Of a DNA stretch of 64,000 nt, positions 37,251 through 49,049 are shown piece after piece (the first letter of the stretch is position 1; every line of letters starts with the position of its first letter). A program made the position numbers and the translations under genes. The stretch comes from Adiantum capillus-veneris (Eukaryota > Streptophyta > Polypodiopsida > Polypodiales > Pteridaceae): contig CM043958.1 of assembly GCA_014529385.2 (NCBI GenBank), forward strand, positions 78,232,669 to 78,296,668. Reading direction: 5' to 3'. The notes beneath the pieces were generated by a model, which did no database searches, had not been told where the DNA came from, and was given only the letters and a program-made list of their open reading frames with translations.

Positions 37251-37446
37251 GAGAGAAAATGAGTAGGGAAGCCCAGGTATGTATAGGCTACGTAGGCCAA
37301 ATAGAGTCTCATTCTCATGTGTGGCCTTTGGAGAGAGCTCTTGAAGATGAGAGAAAATGAGTAGGGAAGCCTAGGTATGTATAGGCTAAGTAGGCCAAAT
37401 AGAGTCTCATTCTCATGTGTGGCCTTTGGAGAGAGCTCTTGGAGAC
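37251..37446. repeat. 98-bp tandem duplication
   Basis: Two head-to-tail copies starting GAGAGAAAATGAGTAGGG at 37251 and 37349 differ at only a few bases. This indicates a recent duplication. No coding potential is evident. Confidence 0.92.
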
Positions 37447-38447
37447 CTTCTTTTGGCACATAATTTCAAGCTTCTAGCGAGTCCTACGGTGCACACTTCT
37501 GCATGAGACATGAGAGGTGAGTTCCTAGCTTACTAATGAGCATGTTTGAATGCGGGTATGACAAATGGGTAGCTCAAAAAACCCCTAGGTCAGAAGAACC
37601 TTCCAAGGCAAGATGAATGTAGCAATGATTGTAGGCAATCGGCCCGGTACACCAAAGTGAGCCAAACTTGAAGGGGGCCATAGCATAGGCCTATAGAACA
37701 TTTCCACAAGCTTAGAGGACCACACTGCTAAGCTTCCAAGTACATTCTGAGCCAAAGCGGACTAGATCAAATGTGATTTTTAGATAATAATAATATTTTT
37801 TCTTTATTTACAAGTGACCGAAATGTGGATTTAAGACCCTAGGCTTGTGTGTTTAGACTCTACCTATAAGTTTGGTGATGTTTGGAGCTTGGTGAATCAT
37901 CAAGGTTTACTTGCAAATGTGACAATTGGCTTTTGGTGTCTCACATATAGTTGAGTGTTGCATATAGTAGATAGTTATTGAGTGTGTTTTCAAGAGATTG
38001 ACAACCTCTTGTAGCCTCCATGCACTAGTAATGTCAACTAGTGCCACATGGGACATAGTCATGTCGACTTTGTCCCATGGTATGACATATATGTATAGAT
38101 TCTCACTACCTCTACAATGAGATAGAGTGAGGCATGGAAACCCCTAAACTAACACCAAAGATCAGTATAGCAAGCTGGTCTTGTGAGTAGAGACCACAAG
38201 CAAAGCCACGCTTGACGTTGATCATTGCACCTGGGACACAAAAAGTGAGACAATGCAGTCTCCCACGAGTTCAAACATTCATTGTGCTCCAGCCCATGAT
38301 GACACCACAACTTACGTTTCTTTCACACATGGTGGTCACACTTTAAAAATTTGTTCTTTTTTTATATTATAACCACCTTCAAAATTTGAAGATCTTTTTG
38401 CATCAAGGGGATTCGATAAATATACCAATAAGATAAAACTAAAATGC
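37447..38447. other. No gene recognised
   Basis: About 1 kb without readable domains or obvious repeats. Confidence 0.4.
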
Positions 38448-38744
<297 letters not shown>

Positions 38745-38832
<88 letters not shown>

Positions 38833-38834
38833 TA
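38745..38834. repeat. AG microsatellite 2 with GATA units
   Basis: About 80 bp of GA repeats ending GATAGATAGA, directly abutting the 3' end of the full-length LINE. Confidence 0.97.
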
Positions 38835-38868
38835 GATTTTATTATCGTCCTTGGAGGTCAAATATGAC

Positions 38869-41800
38869 CTATGGGACCAAAGTTACATGTGATGTAGTAT
38901 GTGTATGGCTGATGAGTGACTCTCGATGCTCCAAAATTGTAGTGATGAGAGTCGCAATGGAGAGCCCACACTTTGGCTGGGAGAGGAAAGTGTGTAGGTC
39001 TAAGTTATGGCTGAAAATGTGAGAGAAGCAAGTTCGGATGTGATCAAAAGCTGAGCACTCTAGTAGTGTGTGGTACTCAGACTCTCGAACTTGCAGTGAG
39101 CATAATGTGCACAATCGATTTGACTCTTCTCCATTGCCCCAACGCCCTATCTCGCATCGAAGGAAATGGGAGCTAAGCCGAATTGCTGCGATAGTGCGTA
39201 TCGCGGACAAGGGAATAGGCTCAAGCATGTAAGTGTGAGTACGGTTTCCTCTCTCAGCGAAGAACATGGTTTTGTAGTTGGGGGCAATATAGGTGGTGTA
39301 ATGTATGAAGCGTGACCCACCGGATTTCTCCCAAGCCGTAATACATTGGCGTTGTAGAAAAGCTTCATTCACTTGAGAGTCAATTGAAGCATCATGTAGC
39401 AAGTGTAATGCATCCCATCTCCCAAACCACTTCTTTATGTCTTGCATCCATCCCGTGCTCAAGATCTTGCTTTTATGCGTCTTTTGAACTTTTTTGCTTG
39501 CTTCCCATGCAATTGTAGGAAGTCGATGTGAGGGGTTTTGACGCATCTTTATCATGTACTCCACAACCCTTTCCATGCCCATAACCTCAATTGGAAGAGA
39601 TCCCGACTCAAGAAGTAAGAGCATATATGGTGTTTGTGTCTTAACTTGGAGAAAGTTTGTAAGAAAACGCTTTTGGACATTCTCAAACTCTTTCCAAGTA
39701 GACTTTGAGATGCTCCCGCCCCACACTTCAACTCCATAAAGAAGAACGGGTGTCACCAATGCATCAAAAAGATACTTCTTGAGAACCCAACACTTGATGT
39801 TTCCCGCATTACACATGTTCTCAAATGCATAATATGCTCTCTTTCCCGCTTCCAAACGACGCATAGCACATTCATGCCACTTGTGATTGGATGGAACCTC
39901 AAGGCCAAGGTACTTAAAGCTCTCAACAACTTCAAGTGTCTCGTTGTTGTACACAATGCATGGCTTCTCCTTATGGTTGGTTTTCACAAGCATAACCTTT
40001 GTTTTGGATTCATTTACAATCAGCCCACTATGCAAGCAAAAGTTCTCAAGGACAACCATAAGCTTTTGTGCATCTTCTAAAGTGTGTGCTAGAAGCACTA
40101 CATCATCCGCATACAACAAAAGCATGATTACCGCATTGCAAATAGTGACCTCTTCAATGCCTTCTTCTTGCATAAAGTCAAGTACCATTTGTTCCAATTG
40201 ATCGATACATAGACCAAAGAGAGTTGGTGACAATGGACATCCTTGTTTAACCCCAATAGTGCTTACAAAAATTTCTGAAATTTCTCTTCCCATGCGCAAT
40301 TGACAAATCACCTTCTCATAGATTCGAGAAACCGCAAGCATAAACTCACTTGGCACTTGGAGTTCTTCCATCCTTCTCCACAAATTGTTACGTGGAATCA
40401 TATCAAAGGCTTTCTTAAAGTCCACAAAACAACAATACAATCGCTTGCCTTTCAACCGACTTTCCTCCATGAGAACACGAAGAGTGACAAGATGATCAAT
40501 GGTGCTATGGCATCGACGAAAACCCGCTTGTCCCTTTGCACGCTTGTCATTCTCTTCAGCCCAATCACTCAATTTCATCTCCATTATGCACCCAAACAAC
40601 TTTGCCATAAGAGACCCAATCATTATAGTCCGGTAGTTGCTTACATTCTTTACATCCCCTCCTTTATGCAAAGGCTTAACCCAATTAGTACTCCAATCAT
40701 AAGGCATACCGTGTTGAAGTGCAAGGTTGAACATATCACACATCCACTCATGGGTAAAATCTCCCGTCCATTTGATCATCTCCGGCTTGATACCTTGAAG
40801 ATCTCCCGCTTTGCGAGTGGCCAACTTTTCAAGCCCACCGCATACATCCTCAATAGTAAAAAAAGACGGCATACATGGGAGTGAACCATAAAATGGCATT
40901 TTTTCAGTATTTTCTTGCTCATATAATTGCCTACAATGTGTGTACATATCCACTAGACTCAAGTTACCAAAATTCTCAACCCGCTTGCCTCTCAAGTTTC
41001 TCCAAAATCTTCTACATGCATGTGCCTTTTCTTGGACTTGAAATTCTTGTTGCTTTACTTCCCATCTTCTTCTCTTCTTTTGAATCAATGCCTTGTATGT
41101 ACGCAAATGACTTTGATAGTTGTCTTTGTCCATAGTTGCATCAAGCTTTATCAAGGACTTTCGAGCATCTTGACATTCTTTATCAAACCACCTTTTGCGT
41201 GATCTATCTTTGTGGATACCATGGAGATGCTTTATGGCAAAGCATTCTTCCGCACAAGAACAAATAGCTTTCTTGAAAGCTTCCCATTTAGTTTCCAATG
41301 GTGCATCACATTGAAGCTTTGTCATCCATAATTTTTGCTCAACCATTTCAATGTACATTGGTGCCCGTTTGAAATCCATACATAGTGATAACTTCTCTTT
41401 CCTTTGGTTGAGATTATCATGCTTAGTTGCTTCTCCACATGAAAGGTCAATACATAAGGTGCGATGGTCGGATTCCGGGGTCCATTGACCAAACATAAAA
41501 CTCTTTATGCGATACATGATGGCTTCAGAGAGTAGCATATAGTCAATCACACTATCCCCATTATGTCTTCTACATGTAAATCCATTGGTTCCACTCCACA
41601 AAGATACACCATTGGCAATGAGCATACCCGTGCTATTACACATGTGTAAAAGTAACTTTCCATAGTGATCCGGCTCTTTCTCATCCATTGAAGTACGATC
41701 ATACAAGTGAACTTCCTCCAACTCCCTTGAGATGTATGGCATATCAAATTGTTGAGTATCATGTTGCAATGTTTTTGTGCGAGCATTCATATCCCCAAAT

Positions 41801-42261
41801 ACAATAACATCACCTTCACCTTTGAAATAAGCAATGTCCTCTTCCAAATCAGAAAATGGTTGATCTCTATCCATGCAAGCATAAAAGGGAGAATCATGAT
41901 GAGGAATGTAGCAACCGGCTACAAAAATGGGTGCTCTTTTTGGTGTCATAATTTTCAGCCATACATAACGTTTGTACTTGTCATCTTTCACAATTGATAC
42001 AAAGTCTTCCAATCCTTTCTTAACCATACATGCTAACCCTCCTTGTCCTCTTCGTTGCTTGAGATTCTTTGACCACATCAATGAATGTACATTGTAATCC
42101 TCCAAGCCGTTAATCCTTTGTGTATCATGCTCCCAAGTTTCAACAAGAAGTACAACATCGGCTTTGCTTGTTAGTTCATCAATGCCAACCCCCGCATTCC
42201 ATGGGTATCCATTACAATTCCAAAAGCATATTTTCAATTGTAACTCGGTCTCATAGGTCAC
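38869..42261 (-). CDS. LINE ORF2: AP-like endonuclease plus reverse transcriptase
   Basis: 1130 aa, uninterrupted. The N-terminal exonuclease-endonuclease-phosphatase domain (about residues 9-270) shows WNCNG, VLLVETW, VFGDMNART, SVIDYMLLS and the terminal ESDHRTL, so the usual catalytic Asn, Glu, Asp and His are present. The RT domain (about 490-770) shows YRTIMIGS, VDFKKAFDMIP, GVKQGCPLSPTLFGL and the catalytic YADDVVLLA. A C-terminal CCHC-like motif, CTLC...YHTLLEC, lies near residues 1070-1090. No RNase H domain is evident. It would nick DNA and prime reverse transcription on the target. The start follows the ORF1 stop by 6 bp, so translation probably depends on reinitiation or internal entry. 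Clade not assigned. Confidence 0.93.
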   Translation of the reverse strand: MTYETELQLKICFWNCNGYPWNAGVGIDELTSKADVVLLVETWEHDTQRINGLEDYNVHSLMWSKNLKQRRGQGGLACMVKKGLEDFVSIVKDDKYKRYVWLKIMTPKRAPIFVAGCYIPHHDSPFYACMDRDQPFSDLEEDIAYFKGEGDVIVFGDMNARTKTLQHDTQQFDMPYISRELEEVHLYDRTSMDEKEPDHYGKLLLHMCNSTGMLIANGVSLWSGTNGFTCRRHNGDSVIDYMLLSEAIMYRIKSFMFGQWTPESDHRTLCIDLSCGEATKHDNLNQRKEKLSLCMDFKRAPMYIEMVEQKLWMTKLQCDAPLETKWEAFKKAICSCAEECFAIKHLHGIHKDRSRKRWFDKECQDARKSLIKLDATMDKDNYQSHLRTYKALIQKKRRRWEVKQQEFQVQEKAHACRRFWRNLRGKRVENFGNLSLVDMYTHCRQLYEQENTEKMPFYGSLPCMPSFFTIEDVCGGLEKLATRKAGDLQGIKPEMIKWTGDFTHEWMCDMFNLALQHGMPYDWSTNWVKPLHKGGDVKNVSNYRTIMIGSLMAKLFGCIMEMKLSDWAEENDKRAKGQAGFRRCHSTIDHLVTLRVLMEESRLKGKRLYCCFVDFKKAFDMIPRNNLWRRMEELQVPSEFMLAVSRIYEKVICQLRMGREISEIFVSTIGVKQGCPLSPTLFGLCIDQLEQMVLDFMQEEGIEEVTICNAVIMLLLYADDVVLLAHTLEDAQKLMVVLENFCLHSGLIVNESKTKVMLVKTNHKEKPCIVYNNETLEVVESFKYLGLEVPSNHKWHECAMRRLEAGKRAYYAFENMCNAGNIKCWVLKKYLFDALVTPVLLYGVEVWGGSISKSTWKEFENVQKRFLTNFLQVKTQTPYMLLLLESGSLPIEVMGMERVVEYMIKMRQNPSHRLPTIAWEASKKVQKTHKSKILSTGWMQDIKKWFGRWDALHLLHDASIDSQVNEAFLQRQCITAWEKSGGSRFIHYTTYIAPNYKTMFFAERGNRTHTYMLEPIPLSAIRTIAAIRLSSHFLRCEIGRWGNGEESNRLCTLCSLQVRESEYHTLLECSAFDHIRTCFSHIFSHNLDLHTFLSQPKCGLSIATLITTILEHRESLISHTHTTSHVTLVP

Positions 42262-42267
42262 GCATCC

Positions 42268-43218
42268 CTATTTGCTTGAGAGACTTGCCTCCTCCTTGGG
42301 CACATTTTCTTCATGAGAGATCTCCTTGTTTTTATTATTCTTTTCCTCATATGCCTTGCGACGCATATTTTGTTGCTTAATAGTGCGATCTTCACATACA
42401 AAACATTTTGTATCCCTCAAATAGATCCAACTATTATCAAGGATAATCTTTCGCTTGGTCTCATCCGGCATGGTGCATACAATTGGCCGTTCTCCCGAGC
42501 GAGGAGCTCCTTGCTTCCCCACTCTATGTGCTCCATATACCATAACTCCGGACATGCCAAAGTGGGTTTTGAAAAAATCTTCAATAACAATGGCAAGAGA
42601 AGGAGGTGTCTCTAACTTCTCTTCGGGAATTCCACGAATAACAATGTTCTTGGAACGTCGCTCCCGTTCCTTCAACTCCTCCACATCCACATTCTCAACA
42701 TTCTTTGTTTGAACCATAGCTTGCATGAGTGAGGAATTAGAAACCACATTGCTAGCACATACATCAGCCCAAGACTTGTTTGTGCATACATTTTTCATGT
42801 CGCATACATCCCGGCTCATAGTGTCAAATTTCTCCTCTTTCAATACATGGTCATGCTCTACTTTGCTCATCCGCTCCTTCAAAGCATTCAAGTCCACAAG
42901 AGAGCATTTACATTCCTTGACTTCCTCTTCAAGTTGCATCAAACGTGTTGTTTGCATCTCAAGTGTCCTCTTGAGATTCTCATTCTCAACCACAAGTACC
43001 CTTAGTGTGCCATTCTCCATTGCAAGTGCTCGTAAGTCTTCGCCTTGTTTGTTTACGGTCTCTTGCAATGATACCAAGTACGCCATGATCATGGTTTCCG
43101 ATGTCGTTGGTTGGGTGGTTGTGTTGCTATCTCCATACTTAGGAGATTTTGGATCATTTTCCACAATGGTTGTGGACCTTGTTGAAGAAGAAGAACCCTT
43201 GCGAGTGCCGGAAGACAT
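42268..43218 (-). CDS. LINE ORF1: coiled-coil RNA-binding protein
   Basis: 316 aa, uninterrupted. A Ser/Thr-rich N-terminus is followed by a long coiled-coil region (about residues 45-135, heptad-like LEEEVKECKCSLVDLNALKERM). The next part resembles the L1 ORF1p-type RRM and C-terminal domain: RRSKNIVIRGIPEEK, FFKTHFGMSGVMVYGAHRVG, RPIVCTMPDETKRKIILDNS. The C-terminus is Lys/Glu-rich. In the family, such proteins trimerise and chaperone the element RNA. There is no zinc knuckle, unlike many plant L1-type ORF1 proteins. Confidence 0.85.
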   Translation of the reverse strand: MSSGTRKGSSSSTRSTTIVENDPKSPKYGDSNTTTQPTTSETMIMAYLVSLQETVNKQGEDLRALAMENGTLRVLVVENENLKRTLEMQTTRLMQLEEEVKECKCSLVDLNALKERMSKVEHDHVLKEEKFDTMSRDVCDMKNVCTNKSWADVCASNVVSNSSLMQAMVQTKNVENVDVEELKERERRSKNIVIRGIPEEKLETPPSLAIVIEDFFKTHFGMSGVMVYGAHRVGKQGAPRSGERPIVCTMPDETKRKIILDNSWIYLRDTKCFVCEDRTIKQQNMRRKAYEEKNNKNKEISHEENVPKEEASLSSK

Positions 43219-43443
43219 TGTATGTAAAATAGGAGATGAGAATCAATTTTGTTGAACCTGTTCACTTCGGAAATGCTGCTACAGAAACGCCTTCCATAAC
43301 TCTGAAAATTTCTGTCTTTACATCAATGCGTAGAGGACTTCGTGCTCTTCGATTGAGGCTATAGATCACCCAAATCGGAGTTCGGATGAAGAAGTTATGA
43401 TCAAAAGAGTGGACTGCTGTCTACTAGGTCAAAAAACGGCTGC

Positions 43444-43446
<3 letters not shown>

Positions 43447-43493
<47 letters not shown>

Positions 43494-43498
43494 AGGGA
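43447..43498. repeat. AG microsatellite 3 with GGGA units
   Basis: About 40 bp of GA repeats followed by GGGAGGGAGGG, abutting the 5' end of the LINE. Confidence 0.95.
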
Positions 43499-45390
43499 TA
43501 AGGGGGCATGAGGGGGGATTGGTCACACCATGATGACAAGGAGCATGGGATGGAAAAGTAAGTACTGAGTATGAACGCTACAAATGGGGATTTTTTGTTG
43601 GTCATTTGATAGGAATGCTAAGCTCAAATACACCTCATGAATTAAAGCTCACCATGGAGGAAGAAGATAGAGTTTTAGTCTAAAAGTAGATTTACTCTTT
43701 GCCAGTGGGAATGTGGAGAGCAACTAACAGCTAATGGATTGTTAGGTCTTGCCATGGAGAAATTAGATAGAGTGGCAATTGATGTACAAAAAATTAGATA
43801 GAGTGGCAATGGATGCACACAACATGTATCAAAGAGCTCCAAAAGCTCATAGGTTTTTGCATGTCACTATGGAGAGAAGGTGTTGAAGGTGGACTATAAT
43901 TGAGATCTAACTTCTTCTTGGCTAGGAAAACAAACATGTCACTACTAATGTGTTTACAAACTAGAGATGTTTTGCGTCACAAATTGATTTTCTAAAATCT
44001 TGCATGTTGATCTCGATATATATTTTGTTTTGAAGAAATTATTAGCAATTTATGAGTAGCTAGTATCCTATCATATTTTGAAACGTTTTAAAGAAAATGA
44101 TGAACCTCGAGGCCTATGCAGGATAAGTAACGGGAAAATTAGTGACCAAAATACTCTTGAAGTTTTGAAAATTTTCCCAAATACCTCTCAGGTTTTAAAA
44201 ATCTCAAATTACCCTTGTATTTATTTTGGATGAACTACTACAAATTTTGCATAATTTAGTATCTTTGAAAATTGATACGTATCCTCAAGTGTCGTATATA
44301 TATAAAAATTCACAAATGAGCTCACAAATAGAGGCATTTGTGTTCAGTAATAGTAAGTTGTTTTAGCTTGAGAACCCATAATGCCATCCAAAATCCTAGT
44401 TCTACACTACATGGGCTCTTCACACCTGTGAGGCCTATATCAACGTAGATGAACTTGGGATAAATTCTCCCCTTGAGGCATCAATACACGGATCGATATC
44501 TATCTCAAAATCAAAACGTCGATAGATGCATCAATATTTGTGTCGTTATGTACATATATTGATGTAGATAATAATGCCTATATCAATTTTGATATCGATG
44601 CTACCTAACCATACATATCGACGTGTAAATTGGAAAGACGTGTAAGTTGGAAGTTGTAGGCACAAAAAATTTGGGATGGAAAGACCTCTTGGTTCAACCA
44701 CACAATGCACCATTGTAAACAGATTTGAACTTTCAAATAGAATATCAAATTGACCAATAATTACTTAACTCAAAAACATTGAGATGACACAAAATTTGAA
44801 GATAATTTGTATTTTATTGATAAAAATGTGATATACAAGGGATTGCCAACGTTGGAGGTAAATCAAGATTCATATATAGTCTGAAAGGATATATTAAAAA
44901 AATGGACAAATGCCCCAATTTGAAATAACATATAAACATTAAGTAGAATGTTAGGGTACAAAATGGGAGAATCGTATCATCCCTAATAGATACATATACA
45001 TAAAACTAAAAATATGGTAGCGCATGAGTGCATTGCTCTAGATTAGAGGTTTCCTCATGCTACAAGGGCGTTCAAGTCAATTTACAAAACAAAAGAGACA
45101 AAAAAAAGGTTCAGGTGACAATTCTATGAACAAACACAAAGTTTAACATAAATGAATTAGTGATAAAAGTGTGTATTTTTACCTCGCCATGTCAAGATCT
45201 CAAAATATCCATGATCGTAAGAAGACCATGGCTTGCACCATAACTGCACTCAAATGGGGTAGGCTCATGGTTCGTCGTCACACGTTGTTTAGCACTAAAA
45301 GCAACACAAAATTTAAGTTAAGCAAATACTTATAAAAATTAAATTGCAATTACTTATAGAAGCTTAATGAAATTGTACTTATTAAAAAAC
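43499..45390. other. No gene recognised
   Basis: AT-rich, with a short partial duplication of ATTAGATAGAGTGGCAAT near 43759-43815. Nothing else is readable. Confidence 0.4.
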
Positions 45391-45890
45391 CACCCTCAAA
45401 GCTCATCCATCCATCTCACTGCTGCCCAAGTGGTGCAAACTCCATGATTCCACTTGTGCCTTTGCTATCTCTTTATGGAGCTTGTACTTGCTAGGATTTT
45501 TGCATAATTCCTTCTTTGCTTTATTCCAATTTCTCTTATTAATCTAGGATGCATTAGGCATGTCAATGCTCTTCAATGCTTTGTATACTTACAAGTACTT
45601 GTCCTTCAAGTAGTCACGCATCCATGTGTGCATCCATTTGGTGGAGAAGGATGCTCCACACTCTCCACATAAAACATGCTATGAAGCATGTTGACTACTT
45701 TTTCTTTGAGCTCCCTTGTAATTCTTTTCATTTATTCATGAGGTGGTGACGGAATATTTGTAAGCAAAAGTTGTGCATGGTATGGTAGTCACCTTCCTAC
45801 CATTCTCATCTACCCAAATCTCACCGGTGGTAGGATCTATGGTGTAAGGTCCACCCACGTGCCATGGTGCTATTGAGGGGTCACAATGAG
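45390..45890 (-). pseudogene. Unidentified decayed ORF
   Basis: Minus-strand reading gives a fairly continuous protein-like string with stops: GGPYTIDPTTGEIWVDENGRKVTTIP, VLCGECGASFSTKWMHTWMRDYL, then NKRNWNKAKKELCKNPSKYK with EIAKAQ. Composition and continuity look like a once-coding sequence, perhaps a transposase. I do not recognise the family and assign no function. Confidence 0.35.
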
Positions 45891-46822
45891 ATTTTCAACA
45901 AGATCTTTATAGGGGTGAGGCCAAGAGTGGTAAGCGATGTGAGGAAAGGTGTGTCCAGTTGTATGAAAGCAAGAATGATTGATTGTCGAGAAAATGATGG
46001 AGTAGATAAAGATTGTGTAGGAGTGTCAAATGAGGGGGGGAATGGATGCTCATTGGCTGCAAAGCAGTGTGGAAGTATTGGTGGTGCCACCACCACAACA
46101 TCTGTCTCCTTTACCACTAGAGCGTCGGACCCGCAATGTCTCACATGAGTGCCTAGTGGAGATGGATGACTCAGAGCATTGTGATCACTCTAAAGATGTA
46201 GAGTGTGAAGAAAATGGTCATTGTAAAGTGCCAACACTACAATGATAAGGTAAATGGGATGGTCAGTGTGAAGTGCCAGCACCATGTGATGGTGTTGGGG
46301 ATGGTAATTGTGATGTGCCAATGCATTGAGGTGGGGTAGAGCGAATGTCCTCATAGCATCTCCCTTGTGTGGGTGACAGAGATGTTAAAATCTCCTCCAT
46401 GCCTCCCTGACCATAGTATGCGATAATGACACAAGGCCTAGATAATAAGCATGTATACTTAAAGTTAGAAACCATTTTACTTTAAACTCTAAAAAACTAA
46501 CACAACTTTCAATTGCATCAATATTTTTTTAGCTTATTATTGAAAAAATTGTGAACTTAAACTTAAATGTAAAAATATTTAGCTAGGTTGTGTTTGAAAT
46601 AAAGTGTATTTGCACTTTAAGGAGCCTCTCTCTCATCTTGGCACAACTCAATATAAATCCATGTATCTATGACAGCCTTTCTTGGTAAAGACACATTATC
46701 TAGCTTGTTCACTGCTATCTTTTCATCCTCTAACTTGGTCACTACTATCTCTACATTTTTCCGTGCGATTTCTTCACCATCTTTGTCTATGCTTCACTTT
46801 AAATTCTTTGGAGCATTTTCCT

Positions 46823-47166
46823 TGTACAGATTCGTGTTAGGGCAGATGATAGCTAATGCTTGTGTAATCAATAAAGACAAAAAAATTGATGCAAATAGAG
46901 AGCTTGATTATAAGGATGTAAAAGAGAATTTGTACAATGATAATTGTGTGATTATATAGCACTGGGTTGAAGAATCCACTGATGCAATGGGTGAGGTGTA
47001 AGCCTTTTGACCTTCATTCAATGCAGTATTTGGACTTCTTTTAATGCGGTCTTCATGGGGGGTCATGGACTAGGCAAGCATGTATGCCTCATGGAAGTGT
47101 ATGGCCATCATGTCATAGAGAGAGAGAGTATTCCCATAGCACTCCATGGCTAGGGAGATCCCAACA
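46823..47166 (-). repeat. 3' LTR of the non-autonomous element
   Basis: 344 bp. On the plus strand it starts TGTACAGATTCGTGTTAGG and ends GAGATCCCAACA. The purine tract (CAAGGGGGAGTT on the minus strand, 47167-47178) lies just inside. Confidence 0.88.
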
Positions 47167-49035
47167 AACTCCCCCTTGAACTAGTCATTGATACTCTAAA
47201 TTAATTCATATAGGGTTTGGGATGGAACATTGATACATCATAGATTTGATTCATCACTCTATGGTTCACAAAGGTGGCCATTTGATCATGCCTAGGTTCA
47301 ATTCTAGAGTGCATCATTATCATTGAAGGGGTAAGTGTTGTGTCATCTTCATCTTTGACTTCATGCTTGACTTGATTTCATGTATTTGTCGTGTTTCCCT
47401 ATCTTCTCTACTTGTCTTCGTGTCATTCATGCTTGTGTCCTTCATGTTCAAATCTGTAATTTCATGATCATGATATCATCTTCGTATTGGAGTAAAAGTA
47501 GATTGTGGTTTTTTTCCAATCTAGAGTATGCAATTCTAAAAGGATATTCTTAATGCACTTTTGGGGTCTTGCCACTAGAGAAAAACTGTCCATCCAATGT
47601 GGTAGTGTCTATGTCCAATTAATATGCAAAGGGTGCAAATGCAAGAAATTCAAAAGGAATACAGCCTTTCAATTCCTAGGCTCCCCCTTAAATAGAGCTT
47701 AGAGCAAGATTTTAGAGACCAACATGAGAGTTGATTAAGGTTTATTTAGAAAACCTTAATGACATACACTTTTGAATCTGCAAAAGTTATCTAGTGAGCA
47801 AAAGTTGCAGAGTTTGGTTCTCTTTCTTAAGGCATGAGCTATCAAGGTTTAATAATGTTGTTGAGGCTTCATGGGAACAAGGCTTAGGGAGTAGAAGGGG
47901 GAAAAAAGAAAATCATGAGAATTTACACACAGAAGCAGATGGAAAGATGCAGTAGCACATGAGCTAAGCTTGATTGCTAAGCTTGGTTTATGACAGAAAA
48001 GGGTAGGCTTTGATGGTGCAACTATATCCGCCGACGAGGCTTACTAGCTTGTGTGTGATTCTCTTTGATAGGTTGGCTTCTCACGACTCCTACAACAAAA
48101 ATGGGGATTTGCAATGGGCTTCAAACTACAAAGAGAGTGCAAGGAGTGGCTAAGTAGAAGCTTTTTAAGCATGAGAAGATGATAAAGAGCAGTCCAACAT
48201 TTGAGCATGCGAGTGTGATTGAAGGAAGACCTATAGGCGTACATAGATCTTGGGGCATGTTTAGCAGGGCTATGAGTAGAAAGCCGAGGCAAAACTGATG
48301 AAAATGGAGAGCCATCAAAAAAGTCAAGACACAGTTGTATCTAGTTGAAGATGAAAGGTTGGTTGTATAGCCGATTTAAGAGCATCAGAAGAGTTGTCGA
48401 TGAACCCTCAAAGGTGAGTCTCCTTATTGCTATAGATGGTATTGAAAACACAAATAGCCTAGTGGTTAGGTTGAGGCTGGGGAGCGTTCGATAGCGACTT
48501 TGAAGGCTTGGGAGCATTTGTCTACCAAAATGGTTGTGCCTTTTTTGTTTGAGCGGAGAAGCCCCCTTGAATGGTGCATCAAAGCACAGTGGTGGAGGGA
48601 GTAGTAGGAGGCACTACCTATGGAGGGCCACAAGCAGGAGTTGCAAAAGGATTGAGGCGTTTGAGGTGGATATGGGGCAAGAAATTCAGCAGTGGGATTG
48701 GAGAGTGGCAAGAGCAAGTAATGGCCTCACCCAAAAGGAGTTGTGGAGGCTCGCAGGTTGTGGTGCTTTCACAAAGTTCTTTTTTGATAATGGGTCGTAT
48801 CTAGAACTTGACTTTAGCCTGCAGCAAAAGCTATCCAGGATTAGCCTCAGTTCACTAAAAACCCACGTCCTCTTTAATTCTCCAAATTCATTTAAAAAAA
48901 AAAAAACTAAATAATGCAAGAAATTTTATTCAATCATGGGAGGTGATAAGAGGGCTCCACACTTGATCTAGCTTAGAGTTGATTGATGATTCCTAACAAA
49001 TTTAAGTGGGTCTAGAAACAAGACTAGCCCTAATC
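47167..49035 (-). other. Interior of the non-autonomous element, non-coding
   Basis: No Gag, protease, integrase or RT motif on either strand. Overlapping ORFs near 48534-48914 are short and disagree between strands; they may be captured sequence of unknown origin. A poly(A) run lies near 48893-48905. Confidence 0.55.
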
Positions 49036-49049
49036 GCTCCGATATCACA
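49036..49049 (-). promoter_or_regulatory. Primer binding site of the non-autonomous element
   Basis: The minus strand reads TGTGATATCGGAGC next to the LTR end, matching TGGTATCAGAGC at 10 of 12 positions. Confidence 0.7.

Larger units (their letters stand above)
38835..43446 (-). mobile_element. LINE (non-LTR retrotransposon), apparently full length and intact
   Basis: Two uninterrupted ORFs on the minus strand, ORF1 then ORF2, separated by 6 bp. The 5' untranslated stretch is about 230 bp (43219-43446) and the 3' untranslated stretch only about 34 bp. There is no poly(A) tail. On the sense strand the 3' end runs AAAATC, TATC, TATC and then (TC)n. AG/CT microsatellite also bounds the 5' end (43447-43498). 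Intact ORFs suggest a young and possibly active copy. Confidence 0.88.

Noticed and set aside
39554-43255. Plus-strand ORFs of 60-194 aa across the LINE
   Set aside because: They are antisense shadows of LINE ORF1 and ORF2, which have full domain support on the minus strand.
48534-48919. Host gene inside the non-autonomous LTR element
   Set aside because: Overlapping ORFs on both strands, no recognisable domain, no splice signals that build a longer product. Kept only as possible captured sequence.
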